In this document: piece by piece, positions 35,701 through 47,188 of the stretch
Numbering within the stretch: position 1 is the first letter of the stretch
How the letters are laid out: every line of letters starts with the position of its first letter
Source of the DNA: Magnaporthiopsis rhizophila
Taxonomy: Eukaryota > Ascomycota > Sordariomycetes > Magnaporthales > Magnaporthaceae
Length of the DNA: 64,000 nt
NCBI GenBank assembly: GCA_003049465.1
Contig: PYSS01000039.1
Span: 186,001-250,000 of the forward strand
Direction: 5' to 3'
The notes under the pieces: generated by a model
Seen by the model: only the letters and a program-made list of their open reading frames with translations
Database searches by the model: none
Told to the model about the DNA's origin: nothing
Translations under genes and position numbers: made by a program

Positions 35701-37162
35701 TCTTCTTCTCGGACCTGGTCTTAGGCATGTCGGTAGGCGGCATCGACGCCATCTTGGCTCGCTTATGGGGTGGTGACACGGAGACGAAAGTCGCAAAACA
35801 CGGCATGGAGTTGGATCGCTTGCGAGGCGAGGGCAATGGGGTGGGTGGCTGGGAGTCGCCAGGTGTAGGCAGGCCTGCGCCTCCAGTTACGGTTGTGAAA
35901 ATCATCATGCTCTTGGGACGCGATGGGCGGCTCAAGTCCGACCGGCGGTCAGCTTCGTTCTCATCGTCGTCGGAATAGTGGACCAGGCCCGGGATGAGAA
36001 TCTCAGCGACATCATCCTGGCTGATGGGCAACGGGACCGAGGCCGCCAGCTCCTGCTCGCTGACCCCAAGCGTCCTAGTCGTCTTGGACCCGCCACCGTC
36101 CTTCTGGGCTTGGGTCGACTCGAACACTTCCGCCGCGGTGCGCGGAGAATCCGCAGTGAGGCTTCCGACCCTGAAATGGCCGCTGATGCTAGGTCGTACG
36201 GAGCCCCTTGAATATGGCCGACCTCCAAAGACGGCTTCGTGGCCGCCTCTTGGGGATCGTACCATCTTCTTCTTCTTCCAGCTCCTCCAGAGCCGGCCCA
36301 GAGTTCGGTCCAAGGCGACACGTTCCATGTCGGCATCCTCGACAACTATCCTTTCGACAACATCACCAGGGTTTCGACTGCCGTCCCTCAAGCCCTTCTC
36401 GTAGTCGCTGCGCATGCGCTGGCTGGCCGTGGCACCGGCGACGATGAGGGCCTGCTCGCCCATAAACTCGAGGATAGAGGTGAGGAAGATGGCGACGGGG
36501 GGAGATACCGTGTCTTCGGACTCGTTGGCGACCACGAGGTCTTCTTGCTCCATGTAGAAGTCTTCGTCTTCCTCCTCCAGGTCGCCGAGCGACGAGTAGA
36601 CCATACATCGCAAGCGAGTCCGCTTCCAGACGAGCTCCAGGTCCCAGTCTCGGGGCGACCGGGCGGGCTTGGAGTAGTCCTCGTCGTCGGCGCCGCCGAG
36701 ATACTCGCGCAGCTCCTCGTCGGCCTGGTTCATGGCGTCGCTGGCCAGCTTGGGCTTGAGAACATCGGTGACGGCGGGCCGCAGGGAGGTGAGGCTCGTG
36801 GAGCCGGCGCTGGAGAGGAAGTTGAACAGCAGGTGGTCGAGGAAGCTGTTCACCAGAGCGAGAGCGGTGCGTGAGACAAGCACGGTCTCGGCAGGGGGTT
36901 CCACGCCCTGCTGATCATACCACGTGGCGGAGTGGGCATCGTGGTCATTGGTGACGATCTGAGAGGCGGCGGCCGAGGCGATGAAGGCCGCCTCGGGCGA
37001 AACGGTGAGTGGCGGCGACATGAGGCTGTGGGCAATGGTGGAGGGCCTGTCGCTGGAGATGCTCTGGGTCCTCGACCTCGCCTTTTGAGGAATCGAGGAG
37101 GCGCTAGAGGAGAAGGCCGGGGCCCAGCGGGGGGCGCCCGCGTCTGATGGTGGGAAGCTCAT
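32721..37162 (-). CDS. Large disordered fungal protein with an N-terminal histone-fold-like region
   Basis: Two exons on the minus strand, 34376-37162 and 32721-34298, with a 77-nt intron (GTAAGT donor, TTCAG acceptor), giving 1454 residues. Only residues about 90-300 look folded: a helix with VSRTALALVNSFLDHLLFNF at 96-115, LRPAVTDVLKPKLA at 127-140, a Trp-rich WDLELVWKRTRLRCMVY at 163-179, and SPPVAIFLTSILEFMGEQAL at 210-229, whose pattern resembles the central helix of histone H2A. The rest is Ser/Pro/Arg-rich and disordered, with a Lys-rich possible nuclear signal (KKKKK) in the middle and many SP and RSP motifs that could be phosphorylated. The overall pattern is familiar from other filamentous ascomycetes, but I cannot give a function; a chromatin role is only an inference from the histone-fold-like part. 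Confidence 0.8.
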
Positions 37163-38270
37163 ATCTGGGTAGGTGTTTGCCGTCGGAGGCGCGGACCAGT
37201 CAGCGGTGGCGGGTGGCTCCCTTGTCCTGCGGCTTCGTCTCGGTCCTTATTGTTAAGTATATTTGCTATATGTACTGTTGGTCCCGCAGCAGCGTATGAC
37301 GACGCTCGGCGGTGTGGGATTGGATCGGTGGGTGGCCGGGCGGGAGGTCGGACGGGCGCTGGCGTTGCTTGGGAGGCTTGCTCCAACAAGGTAAGAGATT
37401 TGCGCGCTGAGCGAGGGCGGACAGCCGCGGCGGGAAGGGGCGCCAAATCGGGGCAAGCGCAAGGAAGGACGGCCACGATAATAGTGACTGGCGGTCGTCA
37501 GCTGGTGCTACTGGCAAAATGGCGCCGGTTGACTGGCTGGGCGAGGGTGGTGGTGCGTGCTGGCTGGCAGCAGCACCGTGTGGGAGTGCCGGACGGACGG
37601 GAGGCTGCTTTCAAATTAGAATTGGTGCGCAATTATCGTCCGGGGTGGACGTTTCCCGAGCTGAACCGGAACGAGACTAGGAAGGCATTGGCAAAAAAAA
37701 AAAAAAAAAAAAAAAAAAGATGGCAGACGGGAGCTGTGTGATCCACCACGACCGGCCAAGTGCCACGAGGATGCGGGATGCGTGCTCGGGTGACCGTCGC
37801 CGGGTGTGCAGGTGTAGGGAAACACCAGGTAGAATAGGGGTGTCAAACGAATCAGGGGCCGCGGGAGAAAGACGACGACATGGCGAGCAAGCCAAGCAAC
37901 TGCGCGCCGTCACACCCATGCACTTGCTGTCGGCCGCCAGCCAGTCACGGATGCAGCGGCCTGACCACCACAGGACAACCAGGTAACACGGGCCAATGCG
38001 GCCGGGGGGCCAGGTACGGAGGAGCTAGTGGTAGATGAGGCGTCGAGGTGAGGTGAATATCAAGATAAACACACAACCCGCCCGCAATGGCAAGCCAGCA
38101 GTCCACATGCATCCATGTCGTGGCGTGGGCGGTAGAGCGAGTCATCCGTCATCCAGACAGAGAAGGGATCAGGCGGCGGAAGAAGCAAAAAAAAGTCCGA
38201 AGAAGGCATGTCAGGCGTGTCGAGGCTGGGAATGATGCAATGCACATACCGTGAATAAATTTGGCGAAGG

Positions 38271-38272
<2 letters not shown>

Positions 38273-38309
<37 letters not shown>

Positions 38310-38390
38310 GGTGAGAGAGAGGGGGGGGGAAAAAAAAAAAGGGTGGGAAAGGGGAAAAAAAAAAAAAAAAAAAAAAAAAAAGAAGAAACT
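38273..38390 (+). repeat. Purine-only tract with long A runs and a G9 run
   Basis: A33 (38273-38305), an almost purine-only segment including G9 at 38321-38329, A11, then A27 (38355-38381). Strand-asymmetric purine tracts can adopt non-B DNA and are hard to sequence. Confidence 0.8.
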
Positions 38391-40513
38391 AGGAAAGGGA
38401 AGCTCCCAGGCCGTAAAAGAACGAAGGATGGATTGGCAGACGGACGGAATCCAACGCCTTTTCCAGGCTCTACCGTGGGATCATCCCAATCCTACCCGTC
38501 TTGACTGGCAGAAAGCAGGTTGAAACCGGATGGCCAAACGGACGTGATGCGAGAGAGGAAAGGGGAGGGGAAAGAAGACGGGATGATGGACGGGGGATGA
38601 GAGAGCGAGGACAGCGCCTTAGGTTTGTGTGGTGGAAGTCCATGCGACTTTGCACGTCCCCGTGCCCGTCCGTACCTAGGGTCGACAATAACAGCCAAAT
38701 TGTTTTGGGCCTTTTGATTGTGGACGCCGTTTTAGCGACTCCGTCGGAGGATCCATCCCGTAGCAACGATCGACACTCGAGGACGATGGATCAGTCAGTC
38801 CATTTGGACTGGAGCGCATCATCGTTGTTTCTGCAGCGCACGAACACCACCCACTCACCCACCCACCCAGCACGCCGGCTATGGCAGGAGCCAGCAGAAG
38901 CAAGCGGTGGGGAAGAGGAAAGGAGCCCACCCACACCACCATCATCAACCTGCGGCGCACAGTCTTTTTCGGCTCTCCACCCCAAAGTTCAAGCTCCAGA
39001 AAAAACCGGCTGCACTGCGACTCTGAGACCCTGGATGGATGACAGGGGAGATGGGGGGGATGGGCAGGGGTTGGAGCGCGTGCGATGCGATCCGGGACAT
39101 GGAGACTTTTCCTTCCCTGCGCCTTCCATCGTCCGTCTTGGGATGTAGGCTGGGTGGGGCGAAAACAAATTGGCCGGTGATATCCAGGATGGATATGCGG
39201 TGGCCGGGGGGCGACGATGGATAGTGTGGGCTGGCTTACTTACACGAACGTCTGGTTCCGCCTCCCCTCTCGTTTTTTTTTTTTCTTTTCCACTCGGCGG
39301 ATTCTCGGTAGCAAACAGCGAGCGACGACGGACACTGGCGGTGCGGTGTGGTGTGGTGTGGTATGCAGATTACGGGTGCTTGCGTGCGAGATGGGAGCAC
39401 AAAGCAACAAGCCAAAAGCAGGACTTTCAACACGGGGCTGGTTGCGGCTTTCCGGGAATGGGAATCGGCGGGTAGGAGGTCAAATTGTGGTCGGCCGGGA
39501 TGAAATGAAGAGGATCCGCTAGACTAGCGAAGGGCTCGCACTAGTCGTTTTTTTCTTCTTCTTTTTCTGTGACATTTTGGCTGGACGCCACTACGCACGC
39601 CCCTTTTTTCCTGCGAGCGCCCCGACTTTCGGCTTTTCTTTTCTTTTTGATGCTTTAAACCTCGGCGTACCTGATGCGCGCAAGGTATTATATCGGCGGA
39701 AAAAGTCTGGAAAACGGGGCGGACGCCAGGCACAAGGGACAAGATGGGACGACCATCCCATATGGCGGTCAGGTCAAGGGGTAAACCGCTTTAAAGGGGG
39801 TTCAGCTCGACTTTTGCACAGATCCATGTCCACAAACGGAAGAAGTGAAGCCAAAAGGGCACCGTCGACGCCTTGGACCACGTTAGGCACCTGGTAACCT
39901 ACCTTGGGTCCAGCGCACTAAATCTAGGGAGATCGGAGCTCAATCTTGAGATGCGCGCTTTATTCGGCTCCCCTTATTATGCAGAGTGCTATTACTCCAT
40001 AGGCCCAGCCGAATACGGTACAGGTACAGTACAGTAGGTAGAGATAATGCTTTCGCTATTAGCGCACGCACCACGAGAACGCTGCGCTGCAATGGAACCT
40101 TTGACGCCGTGCTGTAGTTCCAGCGGGACAAATGAGACCCCTAAGTGCTTGTGCGCCCGAGGCCCAGTGGCCATTTTGCAACCCCTCGACGTCGACCGGG
40201 TTGGCTGCTGCAACCAACCCCTCATGTAGACGTGCCAATGGAGCTCGATCTCGGGCGATACGGGTGTTTTGCCTGGACATGAGCCGTCCAGGATGAGTTA
40301 CAGATTTTGTGGCTCGAGTTGCTTTTCCGTCTGTTACGGGTGCCTGTGCCTCGGTAGGCGCACCGCCGCACCACAACATGGTCACGGCAGGATGGATACT
40401 TGGCCGAGTCCTCAATTTCCCCTGCCGAGGTCGGTACGGGACAGGTACGGGGAAATTCTGCTGCTCCCCAACGTGGCGGACCTAGCTCCCGTTTGGCTGC
40501 CCGCGGCGAGGGG

Positions 40514-40542
<29 letters not shown>
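40514..40542 (+). repeat. A29 homopolymer
   Basis: An uninterrupted run of 29 A in an intergenic setting, preceded by GGGG. Confidence 0.9.
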
Positions 40543-40544
<2 letters not shown>

Positions 40545-41135
40545 GTCCCTTATCGAAACAAGGAATCACCACATCTAGGCTGGCTGCCGGCATTGATTGA
40601 TCTGCGTGCACGTCGCCGCCGCCGCCCGGGCCTTGCGCCAGCGTAAAGGCCTGTTGGCGTTGGATAGAATCCCTCCAATACAATACGAGTCATTCATTCC
40701 TACTCGGCAGTGTGGTGCTGTCAGGCTCAGCACAGCTAACTCACGGACATCAAATGGACGAAGCAAAAGCAAGCCAGTGACGACGGTCGGTCGCTGCCGC
40801 ATGCAAGCTGCACCAATGGCACCGCACAGACCTCGCTCCATGTTCCATGGTGTTGGCGTTAGGCCGCTACCCTTCCTGTTGTTGCTGAAGAACCCGCCCT
40901 GTCGCGAGTCAACACGACGACGCCAGGGGAAATGGGGATAGTCAGTGTCGCCGGCGCAGGAACCCGGCGTTGTCCCATATTTTATTATATTGCGTGTTTA
41001 CCGTATGTACCGTCACCTCGACTGGTCCCGGCTGGCTCTGGGGCTACCGTGATGCTAGGTATTTCAGCCCTGAGCCTGAGTCCGGCATGTGATGTGATAA
41101 CCTCGCGTGGGTGGCTGAACCGATGATCCAATACT

Positions 41136-41136
<1 letters not shown>

Positions 41137-41189
<53 letters not shown>

Positions 41190-41215
41190 CTTTCNTTTTT
41201 TTTTTTTTTTTTTTT
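41137..41215 (+). repeat. Long T tract with one ambiguous base
   Basis: About 79 nt, almost all T, interrupted near 41190-41195 by single C bases and an N at 41195. The ambiguous base indicates uncertain sequence; the real length may differ. Confidence 0.85.
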
Positions 41216-43300
41216 GCTTCGTTTTCTTCTTCGTTCGCTTCGACCAGCCCAGTTGTTTGAGAAAAAGACTGACGGTTGCTCCGCTTGGATCTCTGGGGAT
41301 ACGAGCGATCACGTATCATCCAGTCGACACCCGACTAGCAGCCGTCCAGTCCATCTGTTTCTAGCTTGGCCTGGCGATTCTCCTAGGAAGGAACCTTGAC
41401 GTGACGAACGGAATTGGATCAATGCAAAAGAAGCGAGCAAACATGGCAATCATGCATCCATTTTCCGTCCCTGTTTCGATGCGGCTGATATCACCAGCTT
41501 GTTGGTCGATCGCCTTTTTTTTCATTATCTCTTGTTTCAGATTTGATTAATGGCAAACATCACCAGGCTTCCAACATGGTCGTTCTTCCACGAGTGGCTG
41601 GTTGGTTGGGTATCCACGCCAAAAAAGACAAAACTGCCCGGCCCCGAAAACCGAAACATACCACGGCGCTGTCAACGTCACAATCCCAGGCCGAACGAGT
41701 CCGTGATCTTTCAGGGTGTACGTAGGCCTCAGACGCAAAGGGCCTGTCCGGGTTGTGGCATGGTTGGTGTTGTCATCATCTTTATTTTTCTTTTGGTGTC
41801 AAGCAAGTTTGACAGGATTTCGACATGAACCAATCACCCTCCCGCTGTCTTGTTTTGCCTTTCCAGTTCGGGCAAGGGGACCTGAGTGCCCGCCCGGGCA
41901 CTGGCGGTCAGACATCAGTGTAAGGCTGCTGCCCCCTGACTGATACTCCAAGATGTCGTAGCAAGCAACCTCAATATTCTCACGTGTGCGAAGGTGTAAT
42001 TCAAGGACTCATGGCTCCGTGATACAATCCGGTAATGAAATAGGCGAGCAAGGCACTTCCTGGCATGGCACACCAGCACCAGCCAGTATCGCTTAAATAA
42101 ATAAAAAAATGCTGGAGCCGAAAGAGAACTCAAAGGCCGCGTGCCTGTGGTCGACACCGCACGGGGCACGGCGGCTCCTCATCCTTTGCGACATTAGTGC
42201 ATGCAGTGCGCGTCACTCACTACTCCCAATACGCAAATCTCCACAGTCCGCTCCGCAACGCCGCAGCAGGTAAATTCGTTACAGAGAGGCGGACGACGGC
42301 GGAAGGATGCATGATAAGCAAGCACGGCGTGAGACCGAAATTAACTTGCCCCGGACCAGGGAGGACGGCAAAAAAAAAAAAAAAAACAGGAAAGCTCAGG
42401 TGTGATGGGATGGATGATGATCAGCGATCGGTCTTCGCTTGATCCTAGTGTTATATACAAAGGACCAGCAGCACGCCGGTTGCCCAACGAAGCTCTCCAA
42501 TCAAAAAACACCCGCAAGCGCAAGATCGCGACGCCGTCCCCTTTCACGACCAAGGCCCATCCTGGTCGCAACCCTCAGCCCGTGGGGAACTGGCAGGGTC
42601 AATGCCCGTCCACGAAAGGGGTTTCAGCGCCCCGACATGGATGGAGATGGAGGGAGAATAGAAAGAGACAGGCGGATCAGGCGGATCAGTGGGGACTGCC
42701 AACCCCTCGCGTCCCCGCCCCTTGGGCGTGGAGCCATGGGTTCCGGACCAAGTCGAGGGCGGATTTTCACCATTTTTCCATCTACATCGTACATGTTTCG
42801 CCTTGCATGGGTTCTCGGCATGATTTTGCATTCGTTTGAAGGGACGGACCATCCAGGTTTTCATGTCAATTTTCACACGAGTCAAAATGGGCAACGCAGA
42901 GCCTGGCTGTACCTACCTAGCCCGATGTATTAGATGTGCTGCAGGTTTGGCGGATGGCGGGGAGTGGCTGGCTGGACGGTGTGCTTTTTTTTTTTTTTTT
43001 TTCGACCTTTCCATGACGAGGCAAGCAAAACACCAACGACGGGGAAATAATCCTCCCGCCCACCCCTCGCAAACAGTACCTAGTGAAGGCAAACATCATG
43101 CCATATTCAACCCCTCGGCATGGAATAAAAAGGAGAGGGCTTCTGCCGATGCTGTGCTCGCCGAAACTGGTGAGGTTGAGGAGATTATCCACGGCGCGGG
43201 AGCATGCAGGCTTCCAGAAATGAAATCCCAGCTCCAAATGCATGTGTTGTCTCGTTCCGATATGTGCGCGAGAGGCGTTTTCGTCCTGGTGACCAGCCCC

Positions 43301-43421
<121 letters not shown>

Positions 43422-44112
43422 AACTCGGCTCGAGGTTTTGAGGTTTTGTCCACATACGAGGTTTTGTTCACCTTGTCCGCAGAGACGGTATAATCCTAGA
43501 TAGGCCACTTAAGCCTTGGCCTTTTGTGCGGTGTTTCCGTCTGATATAGCCACGATGATGGATTGGAGAATTTCTGGTGTATGTATCTTATGTCTCTATC
43601 GTATAGACCATGTATCTACAAGTCCTCCCTATCGTCCAGATCCGCCTGCCGGCTCACCACCCTTCGGCCCTCCCCGCACGTCGACCCATGTCCTCATGTC
43701 TCAGAGAGGAGGGAGGCTGACTGGCTGGCTCACGACGTGGAATGTCCTGCTTATCCCTCGGGTCCCCGCGGCCCCGATCCGCACGAGTCGTCTCGTTCCC
43801 GAGTGGCGCGCTGAGACAACAACGCAGATATATATGGGCGGGTATATGCCTGCATGTGTGCGTGGCCGTCTTACCCCAGTGGCGTGGCCCGGTGTGCTCT
43901 CCGACATCGGTACGCCACCACCCCTCCTTGCAAGTGCCGGTGTTACTCATCGTTATCTGTCCAAGCGGAGAGCGGCGAAAGGGAAAGGTCGAGGGGGCAT
44001 GGTGGCGGCTTAGTGAGACGGAAAGGATGAAGAGGACCTTTCTGTCGTGAGCGGGAAGCGGGTGCTCGCCGGTACAGTTTGGCTGGTCCACCGATTTACT
44101 CCTTGCCAGCAC

Positions 44113-44385
44113 TCAGGGCGTGCGTCTCTTGGCGGGCAGCCGCTGCATGGTGGCGGCGAGCGTCTCCCGCATCCGGCCGAATTCGCTACCGCCGATGGCG
44201 CTGCCCTGGGTGGTGCAGGCGGCGCAGGGGAAGCCAGCGGCGCTGCTGCGGCGGATGCCCTCGACCCTACGGAATGGGCACTTGTTGTGGTCGCCGTTGG
44301 CTGCGCCGATGCTACACTCGGCCCGGAGACGGGTTGACGTCTTGCCGCAACACTGCGAGTGCTGTACATGCTCGAAACCGCACAT
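44113..44385 (-). CDS. Small cysteine-rich protein
   Basis: A single-exon frame of 90 codons with an ATG at 44385 and a TGA at 44113-44115. Third positions are strongly C-biased, as in real genes nearby and unlike the flanking DNA. Cysteines lie at 2, 13, 14, 25, 36, 54 and 57; the CX2C pair near the C-terminal side plus the early MCxF opening recall a class of short fungal cytosolic proteins with conserved Cys and His, probably metal binding. There is no signal peptide, so it is not a typical secreted effector. The function is unknown, and an additional exon cannot be ruled out. Confidence 0.5.
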   Translation of the reverse strand: MCGFEHVQHSQCCGKTSTRLRAECSIGAANGDHNKCPFRRVEGIRRSSAAGFPCAACTTQGSAIGGSEFGRMRETLAATMQRLPAKRRTP

Positions 44386-45299
44386 GGTAGAGCGGTTGGT
44401 TGGTTGGTTTATGGCAGGAGAATATAGAGAGATGAGATGGGAGATTGTGTGAATCGGCTTGGCTTGTTGTTGTTGGATACTCTCGAGCCGAACGGCAGTA
44501 GATGAACTTGCTTGGCCTCCGGGGCTTTGAGGATGTGGTGATGTGATGAATATATCTTTGGAAGGAGAGGATCCGCTCCTGTCAGCTTCTGTATTGAATG
44601 GACTTGTTGATGCTCGAGAACTCGTATTGAGATTGCCTCTTGCCCAATATGGAAGGGTATCATGAAATCTTATACCAATTCCTTTCTTGAATGAAGGACA
44701 TGGTCATTTTTTTTTTTTTCCCAAGGCAAATCACCAGTTGCCATGTGCACCCTTGAGCCTCTTTTCGCTGTGCACGATTGCCAGGGGTGGTGAACAAAGG
44801 TTCTGTCACTTCTCAGATATCCAAGGCCTATCCGAACCGCGCTTTGCGTCCCAGTGCGACATGGACTGGGACCTGCGCATTCAAAATTTTCAGCGCTCCA
44901 GCCATAACGTGACGTGTCTTTGTTCGAGCATCAGGAACTTTCTGTATGGAGGGAAAGCAAGGGCTCTCGCGGCTGTGTCGTTTCAGGTAACGCAGCCGCT
45001 GGGCCTGGATATGTGTTCAGGCCATTTCTCTTTGTTCGCTGGCCCCGGCTTGCTCATCGTCGGTTGTGGCCATTGTGCACCAATTGTGGCCCCGGCTTCG
45101 GCGATATCGTGCAGCCATCGGCAAGGGCGATGTGACACTCTCAAGGGAACCGCGGTTGGGCGGTGACAGTGAGTGCAGCGTGGTCTCACAAATCTTGAGA
45201 ATCTAGCCCAGACTGAGCCCGTTGCCTGCACCACCATGGTACGGACCAAGGGGCCAGAACAGTCCATACATTTGGAGCTAATCACGCTCGGGAGTTGTT
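44386..45299. other. Intergenic region, no gene seen
   Basis: About 0.9 kb between the small Cys-rich gene and the candidate pseudogene, with a T12 run near 44708. No coding pattern recognised. Confidence 0.45.
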
Positions 45300-46304
45300 G
45301 ATAGGGGAAAGGTGTAAACCAGCATATACACAATGCAGTCCGCGCTATCCGGTTCACAAGGCGGGCGAGCCCAGGCCATCCAAGAGCGGCAGCAGCAGGG
45401 CCTCGAGGCGGCCGTGGGTGGTAAAGCCGTCGAGACACTTGATCACGGCCGGGTCCGCTCAGCCGCCGTTGTTATCCACGCCATTGGGGGTTCCCGGCCA
45501 GCTGTGCGCCACGAGGTCCCGAAGGGGCATGGTGTCCAGGCCGCCGGCCCGTAGTAGGCGCGATGCGGACACGGGCCGCGACCACGCGAGGATGGCGTCC
45601 AAGTATCTGGGGTATCCGGACTTGTCAGTGTCGTACGGCTCCGCCACCTCCCGGCTCTGGAGGTGTTTACAAAGCGGGACAGCTGTCGGCACCGAAAAGG
45701 GTCCTTGGAGTCAACAGAGTGCAACGGTTGTGATGGACTTGCCTTGTTGCGGTGTCCCCGACAACAATTTTCACATCTCAAATCTGCTCTCCCTGATCCT
45801 TCGCCGTGCGCCCTCTGCGGAGCTGGGTACGAGAATGAAACGATGTGTATCAGACATGTGTTCTGGTTGGACAAGATCTGGGTACCGGAGGACAAGGAGA
45901 GGCCTAGGGAGGCGAAGGGGGTCACGTACTCCGCATTGTACTCCAGTCCGGTGACTTTGTCATCCGGACCAACGGGCACAGCTTACACGAGTGCAGAGAA
46001 CCCCCCAGGTGCACGCCGATCTCGGGCGCTATGTGGCGGTGTCGACAGCACAGTTTGCAAATTATCAGGCCTCCATGTCGGTCCGCCGCCCACGACGAAC
46101 ATACCTTCGCCCAGGTGCTCCCGGCCAGGGCCGTGAGCGCTTTGCCTAACACAAGCTGCTGGTAAAGTAGGAGACGGACCGCTGCAAGTCTTTCCCGTGG
46201 TACTTGACCGGAATTTCAGGTAGGCCGCTGCTCTTGGCGTCAGAGTACCCTGTCACACGAGCCGTGATATCGCCGTTTGGGTACAATATTGGGACGAGAT
46301 TCAT
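45300..46304 (-). pseudogene. Candidate decayed or multi-exon gene, unrecognised
   Basis: On the minus strand several short blocks have gene-like composition and follow one another in changing frames: one from an ATG at 46304 ending at a TAG near 46150, one overlapping it (ALTALAGSTWAK, followed by a GTATGT donor-like site near 46105), one around 45985-45860 (KVTGLEYNAEYVTPFASL), and one around 45650-45345 (SGYPRYLDAILAWSRP, LRDLVAHSWPGTPN) that is cut by a TGA near 45460 and continues in the same frame for about 38 codons. Introns explain some frame changes, but the frame overlap near 46150 and the internal TGA do not fit a simple intact model. The family is not recognised. Confidence 0.3.
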
Positions 46305-47188
46305 CATTTATGTGGATAAGAAAGACGCCAAGGCTATTCGGGGCTAAAATGCTGTGGTGCGCTTTGGGTCCCAAGCTTCACAAACCTCACAAAGTCGGCT
46401 TGTTTCTGTAGCGGCCGAGCTGTCCCAAAACCAAGAGCTCGGCCTTGGGATCCCGCATATTGGTCATCAGCAAGTCCAACGACGCACAAAACACATGGTC
46501 TTCTCTCTTCGCCACATCCAAAGCCTCGTATTGATTAAAAATGTATAATGAGAAATGAAAGTCGCAGTAAACCGGGGTGTCCGTTGGTATGCCATCGAAA
46601 TCCCTCCCCCCCGAGATGCTCTTTGCTTTTTTGCTCGTGGGTATCCCAAAACAACGCTCTTTTTCGTCCTTTTTGTCCCATCCCTCCCCCCAGAACCTGC
46701 GAGTGCGAGTAGGTATATCCGTTTCTTGTCCAAGAAAAAAAAAGAAAACGCCGTTTGTCCCAATCTTGTGCCTGTGTGCGTGCGCTTGTTGTGAAAAAAA
46801 ACAAAAAGCAAAACCCGAAATGAGAGAGATGGGGATGAAGTTGCCTTCCCAATGAAAAACAAAACAGTCGGGGTTTATTTTATCTGCAAAGTGTTGTGGT
46901 TACGGTCTAGTGTTCTAAGACCAGGTTCAAGAAGGAGAAGAAGAAAATCACCAAGAGCAAATACAGCCAAATCCCCTTTTATTGTCCGTGACCTTTGTTG
47001 TGTCCACGTTTCCGTTCTTTTGCTGGTCACTTGGGAAGCCTCGGAGTGGGTCCTGCACAGGCCCCCCGCTCGCGATGCTCGATCGGGTAAGAGGTTGATG
47101 ATTTCCGTGTTGTAACCGGCGTGTGGGATGTGCTTTTTGTTTGTAGTCCGTTGTCAAGAAATCGTAGAGACGTTGGTCTCTGCGACTT
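46305..47188. other. Intergenic region, no gene seen
   Basis: About 0.9 kb, T/A-rich in the middle, downstream of the GPI-type gene. No coding or RNA gene recognised. Confidence 0.5.

Noticed and set aside
38501..39148. 215-codon + frame
   Set aside because: Composed of purine-rich simple sequence and unrelated segments; no support.
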